This document shows, piece after piece, positions 34,813-44,410 of a stretch of DNA of 64,000 nucleotides. The stretch comes from Saxibacter everestensis (GTDB taxonomy: Bacteria; Actinomycetota; Actinomycetes; Actinomycetales; Brevibacteriaceae), in contig NZ_CP090958.1 of the NCBI RefSeq assembly GCF_025787225.1, forward strand, positions 682,001-746,000, read 5' to 3'. Positions within the stretch are counted from its first letter, which is position 1; every line of letters begins with the position of its first letter. A model generated the notes under the pieces. It was not told the origin of the DNA. It ran no database searches and saw only the letters and a list, made by a program, of their open reading frames with translations. A program made the translations under genes and the position numbers.

Positions 34813-35706
34813 GTGACCCAGATCACCGGAAGTGAGATCTCATCAGGCGCCGAGCTCGGGGCCAGGCTGCAGACGGTCGGGTACCTGAGCGACGATGGCC
34901 TGTCCACCATCGCCTACCTCGCGCTGGCCATGCATCGACCGCTGCTGCTTGAAGGCGAGCCCGGCACCGGGAAGACGTCGCTCGCCGACGCGCTGGCCGA
35001 ATCTCTTGGGCTGCCGCTGATCCGGCTGCAATGTTACGAGGGCATCGACGCCACCCAGGCGCTCTATGACTGGGACTTCAGCAAGCAGATCCTGCACCTG
35101 CGCGCGCTCGAGGCGGTCGGGGCCACGCAGCGGGCCGAAGAGGTCGAACGTTCATTGTTCGACGAACGATTCCTGCTGGCCCGGCCGATCCTGCGAGCGT
35201 TGCGGGAGAGCCCGGCCGTACTGCTTGTCGACGAGATCGACCGGGCCGACGACGAGTTCGAGGCGTTCCTGCTCGAGGTGCTCTCGACGAACCAGGTGTC
35301 GATCCCCGAACTCGGAACCATCCGAGCAGCGCACCCGCCGATCACGGTGCTGACATCGAATCGCACCCGGGAGCTGCATGACGCGCTGAAGCGCCGCTGC
35401 CTCTACCACTGGATAGACCATCCAAGCCTCACCAGGGAGTTGGCCATCCTGCGTGCCCGGCTGCCCGGCGTCCCGGAGCGGCTAGCGGAACAGCTGGTCG
35501 CTGTGGTAGCCCAACTCCGTCATGGCGGTGACCTGCTGAAGCCCCCGGGTGTGGCCGAAACCCTGGACTGGGCGCAGGCACTCGTGCACCTGGGCCGCAC
35601 GGAGCTTGACCTGGACGCGGCCGCGGCCACCGTGGGTGCCGTCTGCAAGTACCGGGAGGACGCCGATCGGGTGCGCGCAATGCTTGGCCGACTGCTGGCG
35701 GCATGA
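34813..35706 (+). CDS. MoxR-type AAA+ ATPase (CoxD-like)
   Basis: 297 residues. Walker A in LLLEGEPGTGKTSLADALAE near residue 50, Walker B in AVLLVDEIDRADDEFEAFLL, then sensor-1 VLTSNRTRELHDALKRRCLY and a C-terminal lid. In aerobic CO dehydrogenase operons the CoxD ATPase works with a VWA protein (CoxE) to insert the copper-sulfur part of the active site; in related enzymes a similar pair handles metal insertion. Starts at GTG 34813, 86 bp after guaB, and is followed after one base by the CoxE-like gene. It is the first gene of the seven-gene molybdenum hydroxylase cluster. Confidence 0.92.
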   Translation: MTQITGSEISSGAELGARLQTVGYLSDDGLSTIAYLALAMHRPLLLEGEPGTGKTSLADALAESLGLPLIRLQCYEGIDATQALYDWDFSKQILHLRALEAVGATQRAEEVERSLFDERFLLARPILRALRESPAVLLVDEIDRADDEFEAFLLEVLSTNQVSIPELGTIRAAHPPITVLTSNRTRELHDALKRRCLYHWIDHPSLTRELAILRARLPGVPERLAEQLVAVVAQLRHGGDLLKPPGVAETLDWAQALVHLGRTELDLDAAAATVGAVCKYREDADRVRAMLGRLLAA

Positions 35707-35707
35707 A

Positions 35708-36838
35708 ATGCGAACCCACGCCGGCAGCGGACCTCTTGCCCGTGCCGCCTCGAATCCGCCCGAGGCCGTGCTGCTGGGCTTTTGCCGCGCCCTGACCGCG
35801 GCCGGGCTCCCGGTCACCGCCGACCGCACACATGTTTTCGTTGACGCCGTAGCCCGGTTGGGCTACGGACGCCGTGAGCACGTGTTCTGGGCCGGCAGTG
35901 CCACGCTGTGTTCCGGCCCGGAGGAACTGGCGCGGTTCGGTCGTACCTTCGATGCCTGGTTCACGGACTCACCCGAAACGGCCACGACAAGACGCCAGGA
36001 CGCGGTCCGGGTGGCCGAGGCGGGGCTGGACCCAGGGGAGGGTACCGGCGACGGTCAGGCACAGGTTGCGATGCTTGCCTCAACCGACGATGTGCTCGGC
36101 CGGCGCGATGTCGCCGAACTCAGCGCGGCCGAACGAGAGTTGGTCAACCGGCGCTTCGCCTCCCTCACTGTGCCGCTGCCCACGCGGCGCGCACTGCGCA
36201 CGATTTCGCATCGGCGTGGCGCGATCGATCCGGTCCGAACCATGCGCGAACAGCTGCGCCGAGCCGGTGAGCCCGGCCCGCTGAAGTACCGCCGCCGTCA
36301 GGTGAAGACCCGGCGCATCGTGCTGCTGATCGACGTGTCCGGGTCGATGCGCAACTACGCCGACTCGCTGCTCCGGCTGGCTCACCAGGTGGTGCGCGCG
36401 GCGGGCCGCGACGCGGAGGTGTTCACCATCGGCACCCGGCTGACCCGGGTGACCCGGGAGCTGCGCACAGTCGATGTCGACCGCGCTCTGTTGCTGGCCG
36501 GGCAGGCCGTTCCAGACTGGGCCGGCGGAACCCGGCTGGGCGAGGTGCTTGCCGCATTCGTGGATCGCTGGGGACAGCGAGGAATGGCGCGCGGGGCAGT
36601 GGTTGTCGTGATCAGCGACGGTTGGGAACGCGGCGACCCGCGCCTGCTTGGCGAGCAGCTGAGCCGGCTCTCCAACCTGGCCCGGCGGCTGATCTGGTCG
36701 AACCCGCACCGCGGCAAGCCCGGCTACGTACCGGTGCAAGCCGGCATCGCGGAGGCGCTGCCGTATTTGGATTCATTGGTGGCTGGACATTCGCTAGCCG
36801 CCTTTGCCGAGCTCCTGGAGTTGATTGGCGATGCGTGA
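35708..36838 (+). CDS. VWA domain protein (CoxE-like)
   Basis: 376 residues. The C-terminal half is a von Willebrand A domain: RRIVLLIDVSGSMRNYADSL carries the MIDAS DxSxS motif, followed by DAEVFTIGTRLTRVTRELR, WAGGTRLGEVLAAFVDRWG and VVVVISDGWERGD. The N-terminal half is helical. It is the usual partner of the MoxR ATPase for maturation of CO-dehydrogenase-like enzymes. The ATG at 35708 lies one base after the moxR stop; the open frame upstream overlaps moxR and is not used. It overlaps the next gene by 8 bp. Confidence 0.92.
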   Translation: MRTHAGSGPLARAASNPPEAVLLGFCRALTAAGLPVTADRTHVFVDAVARLGYGRREHVFWAGSATLCSGPEELARFGRTFDAWFTDSPETATTRRQDAVRVAEAGLDPGEGTGDGQAQVAMLASTDDVLGRRDVAELSAAERELVNRRFASLTVPLPTRRALRTISHRRGAIDPVRTMREQLRRAGEPGPLKYRRRQVKTRRIVLLIDVSGSMRNYADSLLRLAHQVVRAAGRDAEVFTIGTRLTRVTRELRTVDVDRALLLAGQAVPDWAGGTRLGEVLAAFVDRWGQRGMARGAVVVVISDGWERGDPRLLGEQLSRLSNLARRLIWSNPHRGKPGYVPVQAGIAEALPYLDSLVAGHSLAAFAELLELIGDA

Positions 36839-38051
36839 TGTGTTGGACGAACTGTTGGCGGTCTGGCGCGACGGCGAGACAGCCGGCGTGGCCACCGTCG
36901 TGCGAACGATGAAGTCAGCGCCCCGGCTGCCAGGTGCGGCGATGCTCGTGACGCCAGACGGCACCGCCACCGGCTCGGTATCCGGCGGTTGTGTCGAGGG
37001 CGCGGTTTACGAGTTGGCCACCGACGTGGTGTCCACCGGGCGGCCGGTGCTGGAAAGGTACGGGGTGAGCGACGACGACGCCTTCGCCGTGGGCCTGACC
37101 TGCGGCGGCATCATCGACATCTTCGTCCAACCGATATCCAAGCGCACCTTCCCGCAACTGGCCGATATTGCCGGGGACATTGCAGCGGGACATCCCGTCG
37201 CGACAGCCACCGTGATCGGCCACCCGGACGAGTCGTGGCACGGCCGGCACCTGGTGGTGTGGCCCGATCGCGTCGCCGGTTCACTCGGCTCCGACCGGGC
37301 CGACCAGGCGGTCACTGACGACGCCCGCGGCCTGCTCGCCACCGGCCGGAACGCCACCTTGACCTATGGGCCGGATGGCGAGCGACTCGGCGAGGGGATG
37401 GAGGTCTTCGTCTCGTCGTTCGCGCCCCGGCCGAGAATGCTGATCTTCGGCGCCATCGACTTCGCCTCCGCACTCGCACGGCAGGGCGCATTCCTCGGTT
37501 ATCGGGTCACTGTGTGCGATGCCCGCCCGGTGTTCGCCACACCCGCACGGTTCCCGGATGCCGACGAAGTCGTTGTGCAGTGGCCACACCTTTACCTGCA
37601 GTCCGAGCTGGAGGCTGGCCGGATAGATCGGCGGACGGTGCTTGCGGTGCTCACTCATGACCCGAAGTTCGACGTTCCGCTGCTGCAGGTCGCGCTGACC
37701 GCGGACGTCGGATTCATCGGCGCGATGGGTTCCCGCCGCACCCACGATGACCGGTTGGGCCAGTTGCGCGATCTCGGCGTGACCGAGGAGCAACTCGAGA
37801 GGCTTGCCAGCCCGATCGGCCTGGACCTGGGCGCGCGGACCCCGGAAGAGACATCCGTGTCGATCGCGGCAGAAATCATTGCCCAGCAGTGGGGTGGCAG
37901 CGGCGAGCGGCTCAGCCGGCTGCCCGGGCGGATCCATCATGACCAGGAGGCTGGAGACGAGCTGAAGGAGCAGGATGGCGTTGGTCCGGATGGCGGTGCC
38001 GCCCGGCAGCCGGGGCGGGTTGAACCGGAGGCGGTGGTTCGCTTTCATTGA
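36831..38051 (+). CDS. XdhC/CoxI-family molybdenum enzyme maturation protein
   Basis: 406 residues. The N-terminal XdhC_CoxI domain begins LDELLAVWRDGETAGVATVV and carries GSVSGGCVEGAVYELA and GLTCGGIIDIFVQPI. The C-terminal Rossmann domain contains PRMLIFGAIDFASALARQGA, TVCDARPVFATPARFPDADE and GFIGAMGSRRTHDDR. Family members bind and protect the molybdenum cofactor and pass the sulfurated form to the hydroxylase. The last 45 residues look unrelated and low in structure, which could reflect a frameshift near the end. ATG 36831 overlaps coxE; GGAG lies ten bases upstream. Confidence 0.9.
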   Translation: MRDVLDELLAVWRDGETAGVATVVRTMKSAPRLPGAAMLVTPDGTATGSVSGGCVEGAVYELATDVVSTGRPVLERYGVSDDDAFAVGLTCGGIIDIFVQPISKRTFPQLADIAGDIAAGHPVATATVIGHPDESWHGRHLVVWPDRVAGSLGSDRADQAVTDDARGLLATGRNATLTYGPDGERLGEGMEVFVSSFAPRPRMLIFGAIDFASALARQGAFLGYRVTVCDARPVFATPARFPDADEVVVQWPHLYLQSELEAGRIDRRTVLAVLTHDPKFDVPLLQVALTADVGFIGAMGSRRTHDDRLGQLRDLGVTEEQLERLASPIGLDLGARTPEETSVSIAAEIIAQQWGGSGERLSRLPGRIHHDQEAGDELKEQDGVGPDGGAARQPGRVEPEAVVRFH

Positions 38052-38135
38052 GAAATCCGGCAAACAGTGTAATGTGCGTCACATCCTGGTTCCGGCATCG
38101 GGATCGGACATCTGGGCAACGGATGGGAGCGGTCA

Positions 38136-38720
38136 ATGACGACCTCAATGCAGATTTCCACCACGGTCGACGGTGTGCGCTACGTCGATCAGGTCGAACC
38201 AAGGATGCTGCTCGTTCAGTATCTGCGGGAGCGGCTGGGCAAGACCGGAACCGTGGTCGGGTGCGACACCAGCAATTGCGGTGCGTGCACTGTTTTGCTG
38301 GACGGTACGAGCATCAAGTCATGCACGATGTTCGCGGTGCAGGCAGATGGCCACGAGGTGACCACGATCGAGGGGATATCCAGGGATGGCGAGCTGCACC
38401 CGGTGCAGCAGGCATTCCATGAATGTCACGCCCTGCAATGCGGTTTCTGCACTTCGGGGATGATCATGCAGTCGGTGTCGCTGCTGCGGGAGAACCCGCA
38501 CCCCAGCGAAGAAGAGGTCCGGGAGGGCCTCGAAGGAAATCTGTGCCGGTGCACGGGCTATCAGAACATCGTCGCGGCCGTGCGTTCGGCAGCCGACGCC
38601 GGTGACGGGGCGAGCTCCCAGGCGGCCGGCTCTGACACAGCGAGCGCCGTCGCTGCGAGCACTGATACAGCGGGCACTGGCTCGGCTGGCGCCGACGCGG
38701 AACGGGTAGGCATGCCATGA
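38136..38720 (+). CDS. Molybdenum hydroxylase small subunit, [2Fe-2S] (CoxS-like)
   Basis: 194 residues. Plant-type [2Fe-2S] domain with [20 protein letters not shown], then the helical second cluster domain with [18 protein letters not shown] and [17 protein letters not shown]. These eight Cys serve two iron-sulfur clusters that move electrons from the molybdenum site to FAD. An Ala/Ser/Thr/Asp-rich tail of about 40 residues follows, longer than usual. Stop and start of the large subunit overlap by 4 bp (ATGA). The order S-L-M here differs from the M-S-L order of classical coxMSL. Confidence 0.95.
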   Translation: MTTSMQISTTVDGVRYVDQVEPRMLLVQYLRERLGKTGTVVGCDTSNCGACTVLLDGTSIKSCTMFAVQADGHEVTTIEGISRDGELHPVQQAFHECHALQCGFCTSGMIMQSVSLLRENPHPSEEEVREGLEGNLCRCTGYQNIVAAVRSAADAGDGASSQAAGSDTASAVAASTDTAGTGSAGADAERVGMP

Positions 38721-41149
38721 GCATCACCGAAGAGCGCGAGGTAGGACGGGCGCGGCCCCGGAAAGAAGACCAGCGGCTGATCACCGGCCGAAGCCGGTAC
38801 ACCGACAACATGACCCTTCCGGGGATGCTGCACCTGGGCATGGTGCGCAGCCCCTTCGCCCACGCGCGGATCACCGGCATCGAGGTGGCAGCCGCGAAGG
38901 AGTCACCCGGCGTGATCGACGTGCTTACCGGCGCCGACCTCGCCGACACCCAGGGCAGTCTGCCCAATGCCTGGCCGGTGACCCCGGATCAGAAGGCGCC
39001 AGCGCATCCTGCGGTTGCCGTCGATCGGGTCAGCTTCGCCGGCGAGGTGGTCGCCGTCGTGATCGCACGATCGGCAGCCGAAGCGCGCGACGCGATGGAA
39101 CTCGTCGACGTCGACTACGATGAGCTGCCGGTCGCCCTGGATCTGGAACGGGCGGCTGACGACCAGGTTCTCGCGCACCCCGATCTCGGAACGAACACCT
39201 CGGCGGTATGGGTTTTCGACTCGGCCGAGGCGGGCACCGGAGGCGAGGTGGGGCAGGCGATTGACTCCGCAGAGGTGGTTGTCGAGCGGACCTTCCACCA
39301 GCAGCGGTTGATCCCGGCATTCATGGAGCCCCGTTCGATTGTGGTCGACCCGACGGGTGACCAGATCACTATGTGGTCGGCCACCCAGGTGCCGCACATT
39401 CTGCGACTCATGCTGGCCCTGACGCTCGGCATCCCGGAGGGCAAGTTGCGGGTTATCGCGCCCGACGTCGGCGGCGGTTTCGGCGGGAAGCTGCAGGTTA
39501 CCCCCGAAGAGGTAATAACCCTTCTGGCGGCGCGCCGCACCGGCAAGCCATGCAAGTACACCGAGACCCGCAGCGAATCGCTGATGGTGGCTCATCATGG
39601 CCGCGGCCAGGTGCAGCACGTGACGGTGTCGGCGACCAGGGACGGCCAGGTCACCGGCCTGTCCGTACACCTGCTGGCCGACATGGGCGCCTATCTCGGC
39701 CTGGTCACCTCGGGTGTGCCGATTCTCGGCGCGTTCATGTACAACTCGATCTACAAGTTCCCTGCCTACCGGTTCGAATGCCGCAACGTTTTCACCAACA
39801 AGGCCTGGACCGACGCCTACCGCGGGGCGGGCCGGCCGGAGGCGACGTTCGCCATCGAACGGATCATGGACGAGCTGGCGACCGAATTGGGCATGGACCC
39901 GATAGAGCTTCGCCGGAAGAACTGGATCGGGCACGAGGAGTTTCCGTTCACCACAGTGGCCGGGTTGGAGTATGACAGCGGCAACTACGAGGCGGCGACC
40001 GCCAAGGCGCTGGATCTGTTCGGCTACGACGAACTGCGCGCCGAACAGGCCAGGCGGCGGGATGCCAATGATCCGGTCCAGCTGGGCATCGGGGTGTCAA
40101 CGTTCACCGAGATGTGCGGCCTGGCGCCCTCACGAGTGCTCGGCTCGCTCGACTACGGCGCCGGCGGCTGGGAGTACGCGCAGGTCCGGGTGCTGCCGAC
40201 CGGGCACGTCGAGGTTGTGACCGGGTCGAGCTCGCACGGCCAGGGCCACGAGACGGCGTGGAGCCAGATCGTCGCCGACCGGCTGGGAGTGCCGTTCGAG
40301 AACGTCGAGGTGCTGCACGGGGATACGGCTATCGCGCAGCGCGGCCTGGACACCTATGGATCCCGGTCACTCACCGTCGGCGGCATGGCGGTGATCGCCG
40401 CGGCGGACAAGGTGATCGCAAAGGCGAAGACGGTGGCGGCGCACATGCTGGAGGCGAGCGAGGACGATATCGAGTTCGCGGCAGGCCGGTTCGGCGTGCG
40501 AGGCACCGACCAGGGGGTGGGGTTGGGCGATGTCGCGCTCGCAACGTTTGCGGCGCACGACCTGCCCGATGGGATGGAACCGAGCCTCGACTCCGACGCC
40601 ACCTTCGACCCGGAGAACTTCTCCTTCCCGCATGGCACTCACCTGGCCGCGATGGAGGTCGACACGGAGACGGGTCAGGTCACGCTGCGCAAATATGTGT
40701 GCGTCGATGACGTCGGCAACGTGGTCAACCCACTGATCGTCGAGGGCCAGGTGCACGGCGGGCTTGTGCAGGGGATAGCGCAGGCGCTGTTCGAGGAGGC
40801 TGTCTACGACGAATCGGGGACGCTGGTCACCGGATCGTTCGTCGACTACCTGGTGCCTAGCGCGGCCGACCTGCCCTCGTTCATCACCGACCGCACCGAG
40901 ACTCCGTCGACCACGAACGTGCTCGGCGTCAAGGGAGTCGGTGAGGCGGGAACCATCGCTTCGACCCCGGCGATCGTCAACGGCGTGCTTGACGCCATCC
41001 GGCACCTGGGAGTGCAGGACGTCCGGATGCCGTGCTCGCCCAGCCGGGTGTGGGCGGCGATCAACTCGGCCGGCTCGGCAGAGACTGCTCGGGCGCCACA
41101 GGTGCAAACTGCAGAAGGAGGCATGTCCCATGATCCCAACCAGCTTTGA
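38717..41149 (+). CDS. Molybdenum hydroxylase large subunit, form II CO dehydrogenase-like (CoxL-like)
   Basis: 810 residues, binds the molybdopterin cofactor. Motifs: [19 protein letters not shown] at the N-terminus, [35 protein letters not shown], the active-site loop [34 protein letters not shown], and [20 protein letters not shown] with the conserved Glu near the C-terminus. The loop reads AYRGAGR, the form II signature, not AYxCSFR of true (form I) CO dehydrogenase. Real substrate could be CO, a purine or another heterocycle or aldehyde. It overlaps the medium-subunit gene by 20 bp. Confidence 0.93.
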   Translation: MSITEEREVGRARPRKEDQRLITGRSRYTDNMTLPGMLHLGMVRSPFAHARITGIEVAAAKESPGVIDVLTGADLADTQGSLPNAWPVTPDQKAPAHPAVAVDRVSFAGEVVAVVIARSAAEARDAMELVDVDYDELPVALDLERAADDQVLAHPDLGTNTSAVWVFDSAEAGTGGEVGQAIDSAEVVVERTFHQQRLIPAFMEPRSIVVDPTGDQITMWSATQVPHILRLMLALTLGIPEGKLRVIAPDVGGGFGGKLQVTPEEVITLLAARRTGKPCKYTETRSESLMVAHHGRGQVQHVTVSATRDGQVTGLSVHLLADMGAYLGLVTSGVPILGAFMYNSIYKFPAYRFECRNVFTNKAWTDAYRGAGRPEATFAIERIMDELATELGMDPIELRRKNWIGHEEFPFTTVAGLEYDSGNYEAATAKALDLFGYDELRAEQARRRDANDPVQLGIGVSTFTEMCGLAPSRVLGSLDYGAGGWEYAQVRVLPTGHVEVVTGSSSHGQGHETAWSQIVADRLGVPFENVEVLHGDTAIAQRGLDTYGSRSLTVGGMAVIAAADKVIAKAKTVAAHMLEASEDDIEFAAGRFGVRGTDQGVGLGDVALATFAAHDLPDGMEPSLDSDATFDPENFSFPHGTHLAAMEVDTETGQVTLRKYVCVDDVGNVVNPLIVEGQVHGGLVQGIAQALFEEAVYDESGTLVTGSFVDYLVPSAADLPSFITDRTETPSTTNVLGVKGVGEAGTIASTPAIVNGVLDAIRHLGVQDVRMPCSPSRVWAAINSAGSAETARAPQVQTAEGGMSHDPNQL

Positions 41150-41996
41150 TTACGCGGCGCCGACAACCATCGACGAGGCGCTACAGATGTTGGCCGCGTC
41201 GCCGGATGACACGAAGCTGCTTGCCGGCGGGCAAAGCCTTATCCCGGTGATGAAACTGAGGCTGGCGGACGCGGAGCACCTCGTCGACCTCGGACGGATC
41301 GAGCAGATGCGCGGTGTGCGGATGGACGGTGACCGGTTGGTTATCGGCGCGATGACCGAGCATCACGAGGTGGCGAGCCACCCGCTGGTCGCCGCGCACG
41401 CCGGCGTGCTTGCCGACGCCGCGGCCTCGGTCGCCGACCCGCAGGTGCGGCACCGCGGCACGATCGGTGGGGCGCTGGTGCATGCCGACCCGGCCGGAGA
41501 CTACCCCGCCCCGGCGCTGGCCCTGGATGCCGAGCTGGTGATCACCGGGGCAACGGGCACCCGGACGGTGCCGGCCGCTGAGTTCTTCGAAGACTACTTC
41601 ACCACGGCGGTCGGCGACGACGAGATCCTGACCGAGATCCGGTTGCCTTCCTACTCCGGTTGGGGCGGCCGCTATGAGAAGTTCACCCGGGTGGCACAGC
41701 AGTGGTCGATCGTGGCGGTGGCCGCCGAAGTCAGGGTGGACGGCGGTGTGATCGCCGAGGCGCGGATCGGGCTGACCAATATGGGGTCGACCCCGATCCG
41801 AGCCCGCGGCGTCGAGGCCGCGTTGGCCGGCTGTGCGATTGATGACGGTTCGGTCGCTGAGGCGTGCGCCTCGGTCGCCGAGGGCACCAGCCCGCCTAAC
41901 GACATCAACGGCGATGCCGACTACCGGCGGCACCTGGCGACAGTGCTCACCCGGCGGGCTGTGCTCGGCGCGGCCCGGCAGGAGCCGGCGCACTAG
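41130..41996 (+). CDS. Molybdenum hydroxylase medium subunit, FAD-binding (CoxM-like)
   Basis: 288 residues. FAD-binding domain with KLLAGGQSLIPVMKLRLADA and RHRGTIGGALVHADPAGDYP, the two dinucleotide-contact motifs of this family, then YYTT-like FFEDYFTTAVGDDEILTEIR and the CO-dehydrogenase flavoprotein C-terminal domain (FTRVAQQWSIVAVAAEV). ATG 41130 has AGGAGG eight bases upstream and lies inside the end of coxL, so the two are coupled. The stop codon falls in the first unit of an imperfect 51-bp tandem repeat. Confidence 0.93.
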   Translation: MIPTSFDYAAPTTIDEALQMLAASPDDTKLLAGGQSLIPVMKLRLADAEHLVDLGRIEQMRGVRMDGDRLVIGAMTEHHEVASHPLVAAHAGVLADAAASVADPQVRHRGTIGGALVHADPAGDYPAPALALDAELVITGATGTRTVPAAEFFEDYFTTAVGDDEILTEIRLPSYSGWGGRYEKFTRVAQQWSIVAVAAEVRVDGGVIAEARIGLTNMGSTPIRARGVEAALAGCAIDDGSVAEACASVAEGTSPPNDINGDADYRRHLATVLTRRAVLGAARQEPAH

Positions 41997-42093
41997 GGTC
42001 CGGCTGCAGCTGGGCAGCGCTAGGGTCCGGCGGACCAGGTAGCACTAGTGCATGGTGCAGCTGTGCAGCACTAGTACCTGGCGGACCAGACAG
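41991..42093 (+). repeat. Two imperfect tandem repeats of 51-52 bp between coxM and coxG
   Basis: Unit A 41991-42042 and unit B 42043-42093 share the order CACTAG - TGCAGCTG - GCAGC - CTAG - GGCGGACCAG. Unit A overlaps the coxM stop codon. Each unit has internal palindromes (CTAG, CAGCTG), so RNA hairpins could form. Confidence 0.75.
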
Positions 42094-42130
42094 CAACGAA
42101 ACCTCGGCAGTGACTTGGGAGGAACGCGGA

Positions 42131-42931
42131 ATGGAACTGCATCATCGATTTGAGGTGCCGAGCCCGCTCGATAAAACCTGGCGAGCGTTCAATGAGCTGG
42201 AAGGAGTTGCGCCCTGCTTTCCTGGCGCCACCCTGACCGGCGTCGAGGGCGACGAATTCAGCGGAAGCGTCAAAGTGAAACTCGGCCCGATTTCGATGGT
42301 TTACAGCGGCACCGGCCGGTTCATCGAGCGTGACGAGGCGAATCACCGCGTGGTGATCGAGGCGGCTGGCAAGGACAGGCGAGGCAATGGCACGGCCGGC
42401 GCCACCGTGACAGCCCGGCTGACACCGTCCGTGGCCGGTACCGAAGTCACCGTCGACACGGACATGAACGTGACCGGCAAGCCTGCCCAGTTCGGTCGCG
42501 GCGTCATCCAGGACGTGTCGGACAAGCTGCTCGACCGATTCGTCGCCTGCCTGGTGACCACGTTGCCGGACGGGGAGCGCGAGACCGGTGTAGAGCCGGG
42601 TTCTGGCGGCTCGGGACCGGTTGACGCAAGACCCGACTCGGGAACGGTTGCCGCGGGTCCTTACTCGGGACCGATACACCCTGGCGCGGACACCAGCCCG
42701 GTTGACGCCGGCCCGGACTCGGGAACGGCCGGCCCTTCACCGGAGCGAAGCCCGGCCGCCGGCCCGACGCCTGCCCCCACCCCTCGCCGGGCGCCGGAAC
42801 CACCCGCCGGCCTCGACTTCGGTGCCACGCTCGTACCGGTGTTGCTTAAGCGCTACGGCCGGGGACTGGCCGTCGCGGCGTCCATCGTCGTGGCGGTGAC
42901 GCTGCTCGCCCGGCGTCGGCGCCGCGGTTAG
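42131..42931 (+). CDS. CoxG-like SRPBCC membrane-anchoring protein
   Basis: 266 residues. Residues 1-150 are a CoxG/SRPBCC domain: MELHHRFEVPSPLDKTWRAF, VAPCFPGATLTGVEGDEFSG, SVKVKLGPISMVYSGTGRF, and VTVDTDMNVTGKPAQFGRGV. A Pro/Gly/Ser-rich disordered linker (about 155-230) with repeated PDSGT-type units follows, then one membrane helix (GLAVAASIVVAVTLLARR) at the end. In Oligotropha CoxG recruits CO dehydrogenase to the cytoplasmic membrane, and the C-terminal helix here fits that role. GGGAGGAA upstream supports ATG 42131. It is the last gene of the cluster. Confidence 0.9.
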   Translation: MELHHRFEVPSPLDKTWRAFNELEGVAPCFPGATLTGVEGDEFSGSVKVKLGPISMVYSGTGRFIERDEANHRVVIEAAGKDRRGNGTAGATVTARLTPSVAGTEVTVDTDMNVTGKPAQFGRGVIQDVSDKLLDRFVACLVTTLPDGERETGVEPGSGGSGPVDARPDSGTVAAGPYSGPIHPGADTSPVDAGPDSGTAGPSPERSPAAGPTPAPTPRRAPEPPAGLDFGATLVPVLLKRYGRGLAVAASIVVAVTLLARRRRRG

Positions 42932-43059
42932 CGGTGCGGAGGAACGCGAACTCTGTGCAGGCTGCTGCAGAAGAACGCGCACGGTGTGCCAGAACGCCCC
43001 TGAATACGCGCGCGGTCCTGCCGGAAGTCAGCGATCCTCGGCTCAGGTAACCTGAACCG

Positions 43060-44190
43060 GTGAGCATTGAGATTGAAATTGGCCGTGGAAAGCGTGGTCG
43101 CCGCGCGTACTCTCTCGACGATATTGCTGTCGTCCCGTCGCGCCGGACCCGGGATCCGGAAGAAGTTTCGGTTTCCTGGCAGATCGACGCCTACCACTTC
43201 GACCTGCCGATCGTCGGTGCGCCGATGGACTCCGTTGTCTCACCAGCGATGGCGGTTGCGCTCGGTCGTCTCGGCGGCCTCGGCGTCCTCGACCTGGAGG
43301 GATTGTGGACTCGGTACGACGACCCGGAGCCGCTGTTGGCGGCAATCGCCGAGCTACCCCAGGCCGAAGCGACCGCGCAGATGCAGAAGCTCTACGAGGA
43401 GCCGATCCGCGCTGAACTGATCACGGCTCGCCTGGCCGAGATCCGCGACGCCGGCGTCACGGTTGCCGGCGCGCTGACGCCGCAGCGAACCCAGCAGTTC
43501 TGGAAGACCGTCGTCGATGCAGGCGTCGACATCTTCGTCATCCGTGGCACGACTGTGTCGGCGGAGCATGTGTCCGGTCACGCGGAACCACTTAACCTCA
43601 AGCGCTTCATTTACGAACTCGACGTCCCGGTAATCGTTGGCGGCGCCGCCACCTACACCGCGGCGCTGCACCTGATGCGTACCGGCGCTGCCGGGGTGCT
43701 CGTCGGTTTCGGCGGGGGAGCGGCGATGACAACCCGGACAACGCTCGGCATCCACGCGCCGATGGCCAGCGCCATCGCGGATGTCGCGGCGGCTCGACGG
43801 GATTACATGGATGAGTCCGGTGGGCGCTACGTGCATGTGATCGCCGATGGAGGGCTTGGCTACTCAGGCGACCTGGTGAAGGCGGTCGCGGTTGGCGCTG
43901 ACGCCGTCATGCTGGGAACCGCACTGGCGCGCGCCGAGGAGGCTCCCGGGGGAGGCTGGCACTGGGGTGCGGAGGCGCACCACTCGTTGTTGCCGCGCGG
44001 GTCCCGGGTGAATGTCGGCACCGTTGCGCCCTTGGAACAGATCCTGTTCGGGCCAAGCCGCCGTGCCGACGGCACGTCCAATCTGGTCGGAGCGCTGAAG
44101 CGGGCGATGGCGACTACCGGGTACTCGGACCTGAAGGAATTCCAGCGGGTCGAGGTCGTTGTGTCGCCGTACCACTCCCGTTCCGAGTAG
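43060..44190 (+). CDS. guaB3: GuaB3 family IMP dehydrogenase-related protein
   Basis: 376 residues. A TIM barrel like IMP dehydrogenase but without CBS domains: SLDDIAVVPSRRTRDPEEVS, VGAPMDSVVSPAMAVALGRL, VIVGGAATYTAALHLMRTGA, GVLVGFGGGAAMTTRTTLGI (where the GuaB catalytic-Cys loop is altered), and IADGGLGYSGDLVKAVAVGA. The standard actinobacterial GuaB3 has these features; its activity may be IMP or GMP metabolism. In mycobacteria it directly follows guaB2, whereas here about 8.3 kb of molybdenum-enzyme genes separate them. A cluster of short repeats follows the gene. Confidence 0.92.
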   Translation: MSIEIEIGRGKRGRRAYSLDDIAVVPSRRTRDPEEVSVSWQIDAYHFDLPIVGAPMDSVVSPAMAVALGRLGGLGVLDLEGLWTRYDDPEPLLAAIAELPQAEATAQMQKLYEEPIRAELITARLAEIRDAGVTVAGALTPQRTQQFWKTVVDAGVDIFVIRGTTVSAEHVSGHAEPLNLKRFIYELDVPVIVGGAATYTAALHLMRTGAAGVLVGFGGGAAMTTRTTLGIHAPMASAIADVAAARRDYMDESGGRYVHVIADGGLGYSGDLVKAVAVGADAVMLGTALARAEEAPGGGWHWGAEAHHSLLPRGSRVNVGTVAPLEQILFGPSRRADGTSNLVGALKRAMATTGYSDLKEFQRVEVVVSPYHSRSE

Positions 44191-44287
44191 TGGCCGGGTA
44201 GTAGCGGCCGGGTAGTAGCGGCCGGGTAGTCACTGCCGGCGAAACGGTCCGGTTTCGCCCCCTGCCAAGCGAAACGGTCCGGTTTCG
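44186..44287. repeat. Short tandem repeats and two GCGAAAC hairpins after guaB3
   Basis: About three 14-bp units (TAGTAGCGGCCGGG) directly follow the guaB3 stop. Then two hairpin sequences GCGAAACGGTCCGGTTTCG occur, at 44239-44257 and 44269-44287. They share the GCGAAACGGTCCG end with the 76-bp elements at 49691 and 59314. They may work as a terminator region or be remnants of that element. Confidence 0.75.
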
Positions 44288-44360
44288 TGCGTTTGGTCCG
44301 TTTAAAGGTGACGACCAGAGCAACTTTGTGGACCGTTGCGCCGAACGGAGTCCTGAGAAT

Positions 44361-44376
44361 GTACCTAAACAGGTAC
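44361..44376. promoter_or_regulatory. Palindrome upstream of XRE regulator (operator candidate)
   Basis: GTACCTAAACAGGTAC: perfect six-base arms around a four-base centre, 35 bp before the start of a small helix-turn-helix gene. Position and form fit autoregulation by that protein. Confidence 0.6.
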
Positions 44377-44410
44377 AGACCTTTGTGAAAAGCTCAAGTG
44401 AGCTTGGTGG

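Noticed and set aside
38717-41149. Calling the large subunit a true aerobic CO dehydrogenase
   Set aside because: The form I active-site signature AYxCSFR is absent; AYRGAGR is present, so only a CO-dehydrogenase-like call is justified.
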